The translations under genes were made by a program, and so were the position numbers. The notes below the pieces were generated by a model. That model was not told the origin of the DNA. It saw only the letters and a program-made list of their open reading frames with translations, and ran no database searches. 64,000 nucleotides of DNA from Opitutaceae bacterium. GTDB taxonomy: Bacteria > Verrucomicrobiota > Verrucomicrobiia > Opitutales > Opitutaceae. Positions 36,976 to 45,437 of the stretch are shown here, one piece after another. The DNA is taken from positions 1 through 64,000 of the forward strand of contig JAEUHC010000011.1 of assembly GCA_016794785.1 (NCBI GenBank), written 5' to 3'. Within the stretch, counting starts at the first letter, position 1. The number at the start of each line of letters is the position of its first letter.

Positions 36976-38601
36976 ATGACCGTCCAACCGCTGGGCGACG
37001 CGGCCGTGGTGCTGCACCTCGATGGGGCCGTCGATGGCGCGATGGCCGCACGGGTGCACGCGATCGCGGGGGCCCTCGCACGGGCGCGTCTGGAGGGGGT
37101 GACCGACATCGTCCCGGCGTTTGCGAGCGTGGCGGTGTTCTTTGAGCGGGTGCCGACGGCGGCTATGGCGGACATCGAGGCCGATCTGCGCGCCTTTGTA
37201 GCGGGGGCGGAGACGGAAAAGAAATCCCCTCCGGGCCGTGTGCTCGAAGTGCCGGTGGTCTATGGCGGCGAGCATGGGCCCGACCTGGAAGCGGTTGCCG
37301 CCCATGCGGGCCTGCCTGCGGCCGAGGTGATCGCGCGGCACGAGGCGGGTGACTATCTCGTGCACGCGATCGGGTTTGCCCCGGGGTTTCCGTATCTCGG
37401 CGGGCTGGCGGCGGAGCTGGCGACGCCGCGGCGCGCGGTCCCCCGCGCCCAGGTGCCGGCGCGCAGCGTCGGCATCGGCGGGGCGCAGACAGGCATTTAT
37501 CCCCTCGCATCGCCCGGCGGCTGGAACCTGATCGGACGCACACCGCTCCTGCTTTTCGATCCCCGACGTGAGCCGGCGGCCCTGCTGCGCGCGGGTGACC
37601 GCGTGCGCTTTCGCGCGGTGGCTGAGGCGGATTTTTCGACGGCCTCGTCGAAGCCGCCCGCAAGTGAACGCAGCGCGGTGGATATCGAGGTGTTGCGCGC
37701 CGGGATGTTTACCACGGTGCAGGATGCCGGGCGGCGCGGTCATCGCGCCTATGGCGTGCCGCTGGGTGGCGCGGCTGATCCGCTGGCCCTGCGAATCGCC
37801 AACCTGATCGCGGGCAACGACGAGCAAGCGGCGGGGCTCGAATGCACCCTCGTCGGGCCGACGCTGCGCTTTCACCGCGACACCGTGATCGCCTGGGGCG
37901 GGGCGGAGACGGAGGCGTTGCCAGGCGGAAGGCCCATCGTCGTGCGCGCGGGCGAGACGCTCGCGATAGGGGCCTTGCGGCGCGGGTGCCGCGGCTACCT
38001 CGCGATCGGGGGCGGCGTGAGCGTGCCGCCCGTGCTAGGCAGCCGGAGCACACTGGTGCGCGCCGGACTGGGCGGCCTGGAGGGGAGGGAACTCCGCGAT
38101 GGCGACGGATTGCCGCTGGGTGCGGGGCGGCAACTCACGGGCGGAAGAGCCTGGCGGATCGATGAGCGGATTTTGCCGCGCTACTCGGCGGCGCCCACGG
38201 TGCGGGTGATCCCGGGCGCGCACGCGGCGGACTTCGAGGGTTGGCCGAGGCGCGAGTTTGCCGTCTCCGCGCAATCGGATCGCATGGGGGTGCGACTGGG
38301 CGGCGCGGTGGCGCGGCGCGGATCGGCGCGCGAACTGGTTTCAACGCCGGTCGCGCCGGGCACGATCCAGGTGCCGCCGGGCGGCGAGCCGATTGTGCTG
38401 CTCGCCGATGCGCAGACGATCGGTGGCTATCCTCAGCTCGCGCACGTGATCAGCGCGGACCTGCCGCTCGTGGCACAGCTGCGTCCGGGAGACGCGGTAA
38501 GATTCGTGGAGGTGTCGCTCGACGAGGCGCGGCGCGCGGCCGGGGCGGTGGAGCGCGCGCTGGGCTTGCTGCGCGAGGGCGTCGCGCGGAAATTCCGCTG
38601 A
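36976..38601 (+). CDS. pxpBC: 5-oxoprolinase subunits B and C fused (KipI-KipA)
   Basis: 541 residues from the ATG at 36976. Residues 1-225 are the PxpB (KipI/YbgJ) allophanate-hydrolase subunit 1 fold: MTVQPLGDAAVVLHLDG, AIGFAPGFPYLGGL, and IGGAQTGIYPLASPGGWNLIG. Residues 240-541 are PxpC (KipA/YbgK): VLRAGMFTTVQDAGRRGHRAYG, VPLGGAADPLALRIAN, LLADAQTIGGYPQLAHVI. Together with PxpA they hydrolyse 5-oxoproline to glutamate with ATP. Normally B and C are separate genes; fusions are known in several bacteria. pxpA follows one base later. The older 'kinase inhibitor' names are not implied functionally. Confidence 0.9.
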   Translation: MTVQPLGDAAVVLHLDGAVDGAMAARVHAIAGALARARLEGVTDIVPAFASVAVFFERVPTAAMADIEADLRAFVAGAETEKKSPPGRVLEVPVVYGGEHGPDLEAVAAHAGLPAAEVIARHEAGDYLVHAIGFAPGFPYLGGLAAELATPRRAVPRAQVPARSVGIGGAQTGIYPLASPGGWNLIGRTPLLLFDPRREPAALLRAGDRVRFRAVAEADFSTASSKPPASERSAVDIEVLRAGMFTTVQDAGRRGHRAYGVPLGGAADPLALRIANLIAGNDEQAAGLECTLVGPTLRFHRDTVIAWGGAETEALPGGRPIVVRAGETLAIGALRRGCRGYLAIGGGVSVPPVLGSRSTLVRAGLGGLEGRELRDGDGLPLGAGRQLTGGRAWRIDERILPRYSAAPTVRVIPGAHAADFEGWPRREFAVSAQSDRMGVRLGGAVARRGSARELVSTPVAPGTIQVPPGGEPIVLLADAQTIGGYPQLAHVISADLPLVAQLRPGDAVRFVEVSLDEARRAAGAVERALGLLREGVARKFR

Positions 38602-38602
38602 C

Positions 38603-39349
38603 GTGCAACGGACGATCGATCTCAACTGCGACCTCGGCGAAGGCGCCGGCCATGATGCGGAGCTGATGCCCCTCGTCACCTCGGCGAACATCGCCTGCGG
38701 CGCGCACGCGGGCGACGCGGCGACGATGCGCGCCACCATCGCGCTCGCGCAGCGGCACGGGGTCGCGATCGGCGCGCATCCGGGTTTTGATGACCGGGAA
38801 AATTTCGGCCGGCGGGAGCTGCCATTGACTCCGATCGAGGCGGCGGAACTGGTGTTGCGGCAAGTCCAGCGGATGCAGGAAATGGCCGTGCCCCTGGGGG
38901 CTTCGATGAAGCACATCAAGTTGCACGGGGCACTCTACAACATGGTTTCACGCGACGCGGCGCTGGCGAAAGCGGTGGTGGAGGCGATCTCCTCGGCTGC
39001 CAAAAACCCCACGATCTTCGTTCTGGCCGGAAGCAAACTGGAGCAGGTCGCGCGGGCTAGTGGCGACATCCGCGTCGTCTCCGAGGTCTTCGCGGATCGG
39101 ACTTATCAGCGCGATGGTTCGCTGACGCCGCGGGCGCGGCCGGACGCGTTGATTCACGACGAGGCGCAGGCCGTGGCCCAGGTGCTGCGGATGGTGCGCG
39201 AAGGAGTGGTGCGCGCGACCGACGGCACCGATGTGCCGGTCCGGGCCGACACGGTGTGCGTGCATGGCGACGGACCGCACGCCGTGGCATTTGCGCGGCG
39301 ATTACGCGCGGCGCTGATCGAGGCGGGCGTGGCGCTACGGGCGCCCTGA
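38603..39349 (+). CDS. pxpA: 5-oxoprolinase subunit A (LamB/YcsF family)
   Basis: 248 residues from a GTG one base after pxpBC. LamB/YcsF fold: TIDLNCDLGEGAGHDAELMP (N-terminal signature DLNCDLGEG), TSANIACGAHAGDAATM, GVAIGAHPGFDDRENFGRR, HIKLHGALYNM, and EVFADRTYQRDGSL. It is the catalytic partner of PxpB/PxpC in ATP-dependent 5-oxoproline hydrolysis. Convergent with the PP2C-type phosphatase, with a single base between the stop codons. Confidence 0.93.
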   Translation: MQRTIDLNCDLGEGAGHDAELMPLVTSANIACGAHAGDAATMRATIALAQRHGVAIGAHPGFDDRENFGRRELPLTPIEAAELVLRQVQRMQEMAVPLGASMKHIKLHGALYNMVSRDAALAKAVVEAISSAAKNPTIFVLAGSKLEQVARASGDIRVVSEVFADRTYQRDGSLTPRARPDALIHDEAQAVAQVLRMVREGVVRATDGTDVPVRADTVCVHGDGPHAVAFARRLRAALIEAGVALRAP

Positions 39350-39350
39350 G

Positions 39351-40955
39351 TCAGGGGGTGCGCTCGACGACGAGGGCGCAGAGATCGTCCTCGAAGCTGG
39401 CGCGGCCGGTGAAGGCGGCGATCTCGTCGAGCAGGGAGGCGATGAGCCGTTCGGCGCCGAGCCGGGGGTGGGCGTCGAAGAAGGCGCGGAGGCGCGACTC
39501 GCCGTATTGCTCGCCGGAGGGCGCCGCGGCCTCGAGAAGGCCGTCGGTGCTCGTGAACAGCAGATCGCCGGGGCCGAAGGCGCAGGTGATCGTGTGGTAG
39601 GCAAAATCCGCGAGGAGGCCGGCGGCGGGCTCGGGGTCGGCGGCCGCGAGCCGCAGGGTGCCGGTGGTCCCGGCGGAGCGCACGAGCGGCGGCGGGTGGC
39701 CGGCGTTGGCGTAGGCCAGGGTGCGCGCGGCGAGGTCGATCACGCCATAGAAGACGGTGGCGAACACGGGCTGGCCCGTCTGCTCCACGATGGGCGCGAG
39801 GCTGCGGTTGATCTCTGCGAGGACGTGGCCCGGATCCTCGGCTTTTGCGCCCATCTCCTCGACGACGCCGCGGATGAGCGCGGTGAGGAGGCCGGCCCGG
39901 ACGCCGTGGCCCATCACGTCGCACATGAGGACGCCGCAGCGGTCGTCGGAGAGCTGAAGCAGATCGTAGAAGTCTCCGCCGAGGGTGGTGGTGGGCACGT
40001 AGCGATGGGCGAAGCGCAACGCGGAGGCGGCCGGGGCCGCATGGCTTGGGAAGCAGGGATAAGCGCGGTTGAGGAACGCCTCCTGCACCTGCCGCGCCAT
40101 CAGCAGATCGGTTTCCATTTCGGCGTTGCGGCGCCGCAGTTCCTCCTCGGCGAGTTTGCGGGCGGTGATGTCGAGGCTGATGCCGACGAGGCCGGCGAGC
40201 TGGCCGCTCACGTCGTGCAGCGGGACCTTGGTGACAAGCGACCAATGGACGGTGCCCTCGGCGCCGAAGTCGGATTTTTCCTGCCCGATGATCGGGGCGC
40301 CGCCGCTGAGGACCTGGCGATCGTCGGCGAGGGCCTGGCGGCCGCGTTCACCCGGGAAAAAATCCACCGTGGTCTTGCCGAGGGCGTCGGCTTGCGAGCG
40401 GGCGCCGAGCATCGCGAGATGGGCTTGGTTGTTGAGGACGTAGCGCGAGGCGGTGTCCTTGACGTAGAGCCGGCTCGGCAGGTGATCGATGATCGTGCGG
40501 AGGAGGTTGCGCTCCTCGATGAGTTTGGCCTCGGCTTCCTTGGTCGCGGTGATGTCGCGCGAGAGGCCGAAGGTGCCGATGATGGCGCCGCTGGCGTCGC
40601 GCCACGGCATCTTGGTGCTGGAGGCCCAGCGGCGGGAGCCATCGCGCATGACGAGGCGCTCCTCCTTGCCGACGACGGGTTTGCCGGTGCGGATGATGCG
40701 CTCCTCGTCCTCGCGGGCGTGCTGCGCATGTTCGGCGGAGAAGAAGTCGAAATCGGTCTTGCCCACGCAGGCGGCGGGCGAGGCGGCCCCGAGGGAGCGG
40801 GCGTGCGCGGCATTGTTGCGGACGAAGCGCGAGTGAAGATCCTTGAAATAGATCCGGTCGGGGATCGTGTCCATGAGGACACGGAGGAGGGCGGAGTCGA
40901 GCGACTCACCGGCGAAGGTGGACAGCAGGGGCGGAGTAGTGGGCGCGTCGCTCAT
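39351..40955 (-). CDS. PAS-PAS-SpoIIE (PP2C-type) serine/threonine phosphatase, RsbU-like
   Basis: 534 residues from the ATG at 40955. Two PAS/PAC modules, 20-145 (DTIPDRIYFKDLHSRFVRNN, then GTFGLSRDITATKEAEAKL) and 150-270 (DHLPSRLYVKDTASRYVLNN, then GLVGISLDITARKLAEEEL), are linked by short coiled coils to a SpoIIE/RsbU phosphatase domain. The phosphatase carries RYVPTTTLGGDFYDLL, CGVLMCDVMGHGVRAGLLT and GDLLFTSTDGLLEA, with acidic metal ligands in GGDFYD and CDVMGHG. Such proteins usually dephosphorylate an anti-sigma-factor antagonist. No RsbW/RsbV partner is in the window. Soluble, no membrane span. Confidence 0.9.
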   Translation of the reverse strand: MSDAPTTPPLLSTFAGESLDSALLRVLMDTIPDRIYFKDLHSRFVRNNAAHARSLGAASPAACVGKTDFDFFSAEHAQHAREDEERIIRTGKPVVGKEERLVMRDGSRRWASSTKMPWRDASGAIIGTFGLSRDITATKEAEAKLIEERNLLRTIIDHLPSRLYVKDTASRYVLNNQAHLAMLGARSQADALGKTTVDFFPGERGRQALADDRQVLSGGAPIIGQEKSDFGAEGTVHWSLVTKVPLHDVSGQLAGLVGISLDITARKLAEEELRRRNAEMETDLLMARQVQEAFLNRAYPCFPSHAAPAASALRFAHRYVPTTTLGGDFYDLLQLSDDRCGVLMCDVMGHGVRAGLLTALIRGVVEEMGAKAEDPGHVLAEINRSLAPIVEQTGQPVFATVFYGVIDLAARTLAYANAGHPPPLVRSAGTTGTLRLAAADPEPAAGLLADFAYHTITCAFGPGDLLFTSTDGLLEAAAPSGEQYGESRLRAFFDAHPRLGAERLIASLLDEIAAFTGRASFEDDLCALVVERTP

Positions 40956-41048
40956 GCGGGCGGTCAGGTTGAGCCGCGCCGGTGGCGCGCGCAACGCCGG
41001 TGTTTGGCTGGAGCCGGGGCGCCCCCGCCACGTCTCCAGCAATCTCGC

Positions 41049-42410
41049 TCACTCCTTCACAATCGTGAACCAGTCGCGCTTCTCGCCCTTCTCGTTGACG
41101 AAGGTGGCGTCGAGCCGGAGGCCGTCGATGTCGAGGACGGAGGAGCCGGCTTCGTTGAGCGAGATGAAGAAAGCAGGATGGTTGAGGGGCACGGGCTTGG
41201 CGCTGGCATGGCCGGCGGAGCCGGTGACGTTGTTGATGTGCCCGAAATTCGGCGTGCGGGCGCGGGGCTTGCGGTAAACGCCGTCGCCATCGGCGCGGCC
41301 GGAGACTTTTTGTTTGATGTGCTTCGCGGCGTCGAAGGTGTCGCTCTTGCCGTAGTGGCCGTCCAGGAGCCACGAGCGTTCATAGACGTGCGAGTGGCCG
41401 GTGAGGACGAGATCGACGCCGCCGGCTTCGAGGACGGGGAGGAAAACCTGGCGCATGTCATTCATGCGGCCGGCGCTGTCGCTGTCCTTGTCGGAGTCGT
41501 GCGTGCCCTTGGTGTAGGGCGGGTGGTGGAAGAACACGATGATCCAGTCGCGCTGGGTGGCGGCGAGGTCGGCCTTGAGCCATTGCATCATCGCGCCCCC
41601 GGCGGTGCGATCGGAGTCGTGGGAATCGAGGCAGATGAAGTGGGCGTTGGCGTGGTCGAACGAGTAGTAGGCTTCGGTGCCGGAAGGCACGCCGCCGGCC
41701 TGCGCGCGGGTGGGCAGGGTGAAGATGTCGTAGTAAACGCCGGACTGCGTGATGGAGTTGGCGCTCTTGCCATCGTGGTTGCCGAGCGCGGGCCAGAGCG
41801 CCACGGTGGCGAGCGTCTTGGGATACACGTCGAAGACGGCTTTCTGGTAGTCGGTGTCGGTGCCGTCCGGATAGGCGTTGTCGCCGAGCATTAGCCAGAG
41901 GTCGGTGGCGCGGCTGGCCGTGAACTTGTAGTAGGCGTCGCGGACGGCGGCCTGCGTGGCGTTCTTGGTGCCGGGATCACCGAGCACCCACACGCGCGTG
42001 GGCCGGGCGGGGCCGATGGGCGGCGGAGTGGTGAAGGAATGGATGGTCGCTCTTCCCGGGGCATCCTCGGCATCGGCCTTGGCGGTGGTCTTGGCGGCAT
42101 CGGCCTTGGCCGGGGCGACCTTCACTGCGGCTGGACCGACCGAGTAAAAGTATTTGGTGTTCGGGGTGAGGTCTGAGAGCTGGACCACATGCTCGGTGAG
42201 GATGCCCTCGGATTTCGCGGACTTGGCGAGTTGGTTGCGCTCGGTGCCATAGGAGACGACGGAGGCCTCCGCGATGTCGGTGCGCCAGCGCACGACCATG
42301 CTGGTCGGTGTGGCGGACTGGAGATACGGGCCGCGGACGATGGTGGTGGCCGCGTGCAGCGCGGGAGTCGCGAGCAGGAGGGCGAGGGTGGGGAGGAGTA
42401 GGGAACGCAT
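41049..42410 (-). CDS. Secreted purple-acid-phosphatase-like metallophosphoesterase
   Basis: 453 residues from the ATG at 42410. Signal peptide MRSLLLPTLALLLATPALHA, then a fibronectin-III-like N-terminal domain (TIVRGPYLQSATPTSMVVRW) as in purple acid phosphatases. The calcineurin-like domain has VWVLGDPGTKN, WLMLGDNAYPDGTD (GDN), PALGNHDGKS (GNHD), IVFFHHPPYTKG and VLTGHSHVYER (GHxH). These supply the dinuclear metal ligands. An Ala/Lys/Asp-rich insert (about 95-125) lies between the domains. Predicted to act outside the cytoplasm on phosphate esters, perhaps for phosphorus acquisition. Substrate unknown. Confidence 0.88.
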   Translation of the reverse strand: MRSLLLPTLALLLATPALHAATTIVRGPYLQSATPTSMVVRWRTDIAEASVVSYGTERNQLAKSAKSEGILTEHVVQLSDLTPNTKYFYSVGPAAVKVAPAKADAAKTTAKADAEDAPGRATIHSFTTPPPIGPARPTRVWVLGDPGTKNATQAAVRDAYYKFTASRATDLWLMLGDNAYPDGTDTDYQKAVFDVYPKTLATVALWPALGNHDGKSANSITQSGVYYDIFTLPTRAQAGGVPSGTEAYYSFDHANAHFICLDSHDSDRTAGGAMMQWLKADLAATQRDWIIVFFHHPPYTKGTHDSDKDSDSAGRMNDMRQVFLPVLEAGGVDLVLTGHSHVYERSWLLDGHYGKSDTFDAAKHIKQKVSGRADGDGVYRKPRARTPNFGHINNVTGSAGHASAKPVPLNHPAFFISLNEAGSSVLDIDGLRLDATFVNEKGEKRDWFTIVKE

Positions 42411-42424
42411 GGGTGTGGAAAAAT

Positions 42425-43225
42425 TCAAGGGCGCGGGGCGGCCAGATCGGTGAGTTCGGCGGCCAGTCGGGCGGTGTCGGGCGACGTGCGCAACCATTCG
42501 GGCAGTGCGGCGATGGCGGCGAGCGCCGCCGTGTAGGCGGTGCGGGCCTCGGTCGCGCGCCCCGCACGGGCGAGCAGATCGCCCCGGCGCTTGTGCCAGC
42601 CTTCGGGACGCTCGCTGGTGGCGGCGAGGTGGAGCAAGCGAGTGGCGGCGTCGTCGATGCGCCCGAGTGATTCCTCCAGCGCGACGGCGCGCAGATATAA
42701 CGTCACGACGGGACCGAGCCGCGCGATGCCCTCATCCAGGCTCCGGATGGCCTCGGCCGGGGGCAGGAGGCCGGCGCGTTCGATGAAAAGCTCCGGGGGG
42801 GGCTGCGCGAGGCGCGCAATTGCGGCATCGAGATCGGAGAGGGCGGCGGCGGGCGCGTGCAGGGCGCGATGCGCCCGGGCGCGCAGCACGAGGGCGGCGG
42901 TGTCAGCCGGATCGAGGGCGAGTGCGGTGTCGAGCAGGGAGACCGCGGCGGCCGGGCGGCCGGCGGCGAGTTCGAGGGCGCCGCGGGCTTGCGCGAGCCG
43001 CGGCAGGCGGGGGGAGAGTTCGGCGGCGAGCAGGAAATTGGCCTCGGCCGAGACCCAATCCTCGTGGCGCGAATAGAGTTCGCCGCGCTGGAGATAGAGC
43101 TCCGCGTTGCCGGGCTGCGCTGCAATGGCGGTGCTCAGCCGGGTGAGCGCTTCCTCGATTTCGGGATGGGCGCGCAGGAGCGCGACGCCCAGAAGCAAAG
43201 CGGCCAAGGTGCGCGGAAGGGACAC
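42425..43225 (-). CDS. Secreted tetratricopeptide-repeat protein
   Basis: 266 residues if translation begins at the GTG at 43225. A longer reading from 43366 would overlap the ychF 3' end and add a disordered segment. N-terminus VSLPRTLAALLLGVALLRAHPE is a short signal-type hydrophobic stretch. TPR units follow: GNAELYLQRGELYSRHEDWVSA, PRLAQARGALELAAGRPAAA, PADTAALVLRARAHRALHAP. The rest is helical. The gene ends 14 bases before the metallophosphoesterase start, so the two are likely cotranscribed, suggesting a scaffold or partner role. Confidence 0.7.
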   Translation of the reverse strand: MSLPRTLAALLLGVALLRAHPEIEEALTRLSTAIAAQPGNAELYLQRGELYSRHEDWVSAEANFLLAAELSPRLPRLAQARGALELAAGRPAAAVSLLDTALALDPADTAALVLRARAHRALHAPAAALSDLDAAIARLAQPPPELFIERAGLLPPAEAIRSLDEGIARLGPVVTLYLRAVALEESLGRIDDAATRLLHLAATSERPEGWHKRRGDLLARAGRATEARTAYTAALAAIAALPEWLRTSPDTARLAAELTDLAAPRP

Positions 43226-43331
43226 GCGCAGGGAAAAAGACGGGTGCCGGCGGAAAGACAACGCCGCGCCTGACGGTCGCGGGATCGTTACGTTGCGCCG
43301 GGGTTTGGCCGCGCGGCGCGACGGCGGGACC

Positions 43332-44435
43332 TCAGGTGTTGAAGCGGAAGAGCACGACATCGCCATCGGCGAAGACGTATTCCTTGCCTTCGAGGCGATA
43401 CTTCCCGGCCTCGCGCGCGGCGGCGACGCTGCCGAGCGTCGTGAGATCCTTGTAGGAGACGACTTCGGCCTTGATGAAGCCCTTTTCGAAATCCGTGTGG
43501 ATCACGCCGGCGGCCTGCGGGGCTTTCCAGCCCTTCTTGATGGTCCAGGCGCGCACTTCCTTTTCGCCGGCCGTGAAGTAGGTCTGCAGGCCGAGCAGCG
43601 TGTAGGTGCCCTTGATGAGGGAGGACACCCCGGAGTCGTCGACGCCGAGGTCCTTGAGAAACGCCTTCGCTTCGTCCGGCGGAAGGTCGATCAGCTCGCT
43701 CTCGATCTTGGCGGAGATGGGCACATAGGCGGCGTCGTGGTGCGTGCGGACGTAGCCGGCGACCTTCTGCACAAACGGGTTTTGCTCGGCGGTGGCGAGA
43801 TCGCCCTCCGCGACGTTGCAGGCGAAGAGGACGGGCTTGGCGGTGAGGAGCTGGAAGAGCTTCATCGCGGCCTTCTCGTCGTCGGTGGCGACGAGGGTGT
43901 TCGCGGTCTTGCCGGAATTCAGATGAGGCTCGAGTTTTTGCAGGAGCGCCAGCTCGGCGATGGCTTCCTTGTCGCCGGCCTTGGCGCTCTTTTGGGTCTT
44001 GATCATGCGCTTGCCCACGGCGTCGAGGTCGGCGAGCACCAGCTCGGTGGTGATGACCTCGATGTCGCGCACGGGATCGATGCCGCCCATGGTGTGAATG
44101 ATGTCGGAGTCCTCGAAGCAGCGGACGACCTGCACGATGGCGTCCACCTCGCGGATGTTGGCGAGAAACTGGTTGCCCAGGCCCTCGCCCTTGCTGGCGC
44201 CGGCGACGAGGCCCGCGATATCGACAAACTCGATGGCGGCAGGCACGACGACGTTGGTCTTGGCGATTTTCTGCAGCACGTAGGCCCGCTCATCCGGCAC
44301 AACCACCACGCCCACGTTGGGATCGATGGTGCAAAACGGATAATTGGCCGCCTCCGCCTTGCGCGAGCGGGTGAGGGCGTTGAAGAGGGTGGACTTGCCC
44401 ACGTTGGGCAGGCCGACGATACCAGCTTTCAGCAT
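43332..44435 (-). CDS. ychF: Redox-regulated ATPase YchF (Obg-family)
   Basis: 367-residue TRAFAC protein, unusual in binding ATP rather than GTP. G1 [14 protein letters not shown] (about 8-21), G3 region [16 protein letters not shown], and the altered G4 in [10 protein letters not shown] (NxxE instead of NKxD), which explains ATP preference. A coiled coil and a C-terminal TGS domain ([18 protein letters not shown], then [18 protein letters not shown]) follow. Linked to ribosome and oxidative-stress control in E. coli. Soluble. The gene is divergent from the 150-aa hypothetical gene across 105 bases. Confidence 0.96.
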   Translation of the reverse strand: MLKAGIVGLPNVGKSTLFNALTRSRKAEAANYPFCTIDPNVGVVVVPDERAYVLQKIAKTNVVVPAAIEFVDIAGLVAGASKGEGLGNQFLANIREVDAIVQVVRCFEDSDIIHTMGGIDPVRDIEVITTELVLADLDAVGKRMIKTQKSAKAGDKEAIAELALLQKLEPHLNSGKTANTLVATDDEKAAMKLFQLLTAKPVLFACNVAEGDLATAEQNPFVQKVAGYVRTHHDAAYVPISAKIESELIDLPPDEAKAFLKDLGVDDSGVSSLIKGTYTLLGLQTYFTAGEKEVRAWTIKKGWKAPQAAGVIHTDFEKGFIKAEVVSYKDLTTLGSVAAAREAGKYRLEGKEYVFADGDVVLFRFNT

Positions 44436-44540
44436 AACGTGCGAAAGTCACGGGGCCTGTGAATCCGGTCAACGGAAAAGCCGGAGAACGCTAGCCAGCG
44501 GGGTAAACTTGATGCAACTTCCCCGGCCTCGCCCCCACTG

Positions 44541-44993
44541 ATGAATACCCTGGCGCTGCTAATCATGGAAGACGCGGAACCCAAGAACGATGCCGAACGC
44601 GACGCTCTTGAACGCAGCTGGTTCGATGAGAAGCGCGGCATGTGGCGCGATGGCGAGGCGCTCTTGCGCTTCGTCCGGCGCCACCGGTCTGACATCCTGC
44701 GCGAGGCCGGCACCTGTTCGTCTGACGAGGAACTCATCCGCACGGTCAAAATCGCCATCCTGCGCGTCCGTTCCCTCAGCATGAGCGCGGAATTGAAGGC
44801 CCAGATGCGCGAGATCGAAAAAGAACTGTGGATCCAGGGGGCACGCACCCCTGAGGATGTGATGCGCATCAAGTTTGAATGGACCCGCGATCACGCCGAG
44901 AACTGGCGCAAGTGGCGCGTGAAGGAATACATCTACCTCGTCGACCGCTTCAGTTCGCGGGTCCTGCACGCCCTGCGCGACACGGCCGACTAA
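44541..44993 (+). CDS. Hypothetical protein, acidic/basic helical
   Basis: 150 residues (or 142 from the ATG at 44565), mostly alpha-helical and rich in Glu, Arg, Lys and Trp: ALERSWFDEKRGMWRDGEAL, VRRHRSDILREAG, IKFEWTRDHAENWRKWRVKEY. No signal peptide, membrane span or recognisable catalytic motif. Its codon use matches the neighbours, and the frame is far longer than expected by chance on an intergenic strand, so it is probably real. It lies between ychF and rpsU with its own orientation. I do not recognise the family. Confidence 0.6.
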   Translation: MNTLALLIMEDAEPKNDAERDALERSWFDEKRGMWRDGEALLRFVRRHRSDILREAGTCSSDEELIRTVKIAILRVRSLSMSAELKAQMREIEKELWIQGARTPEDVMRIKFEWTRDHAENWRKWRVKEYIYLVDRFSSRVLHALRDTAD

Positions 44994-45042
44994 GGCCCGG
45001 GCCCTCGGGCGGCGTCCCAGCCAACGTGACGGAAAAAAGCCG

Positions 45043-45071
45043 TTGACGGCGGGTGCGCCGCCCGGCCTAGT
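45043..45071 (+). promoter_or_regulatory. Candidate promoter of rpsU
   Basis: TTGACG (45043-45048) and CCTAGT (45066-45071) are separated by 17 bases; transcription would begin near 45078, about 38 bases before the rpsU ATG. The -10 is weak. The gene is monocistronic with its own terminator, so a promoter in this 122-base gap is expected. Confidence 0.4.
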
Positions 45072-45115
45072 GGTCGGCTTTTCATCACATCCTCAGCCGT
45101 CTCACGTCCGACCTC

Positions 45116-45313
45116 ATGTCCATCGAAATCAAGATCCGCAAGAACGAGCCCATCGACCGTGCGCTCCGCCGCATGAAGAAGAAGCTCGATCGCGAGAACA
45201 TCATCAAGGGCACGCGCGCGAAGCGCTACTTCGAGAAGCCCTGCGAGAAGCGTCGCCGCAAGGAGAAGGTCATGGCCTTCACCCAGATGCTGCGCAACCG
45301 CTACGCGGAGTAA
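45116..45313 (+). CDS. rpsU: Small ribosomal subunit protein S21
   Basis: 65 residues, almost all basic helices: SIEIKIRKNEPIDRALRRMK, with the typical RRMKKKLDRENI core and the C-terminal KRRRKEKVMAFTQMLRNRYA. S21 binds the 16S rRNA platform near the anti-Shine-Dalgarno region and helps mRNA placement. There is no Shine-Dalgarno motif in its own leader. Normal length. Followed by an intrinsic terminator. Confidence 0.95.
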   Translation: MSIEIKIRKNEPIDRALRRMKKKLDRENIIKGTRAKRYFEKPCEKRRRKEKVMAFTQMLRNRYAE

Positions 45314-45339
45314 GCCCCGCCGGTTCGTCTCCACTTTCC

Positions 45340-45374
45340 GCCGCGCCGCCACGCAAGCTGGGGCGCGGCTTTTT
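45340..45374 (+). terminator. Intrinsic terminator after rpsU
   Basis: GCCGCGCC (45340-45347) pairs with GGCGCGGC (45362-45369), then five T residues (45370-45374). It is 26 bases after the rpsU stop and 64 bases before the next gene. Confidence 0.85.
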
Positions 45375-45437
45375 GCTGCGCGCTTTTTTCGCCGTGCAAT
45401 CCGCCGAGGGGACCGCCGGTATCTCCGCCTCGCCCGC

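Noticed and set aside
39468..41894. 808-residue plus-strand frame
   Set aside because: Opposite the SpoIIE phosphatase and metallophosphoesterase; no motif. Shadow.
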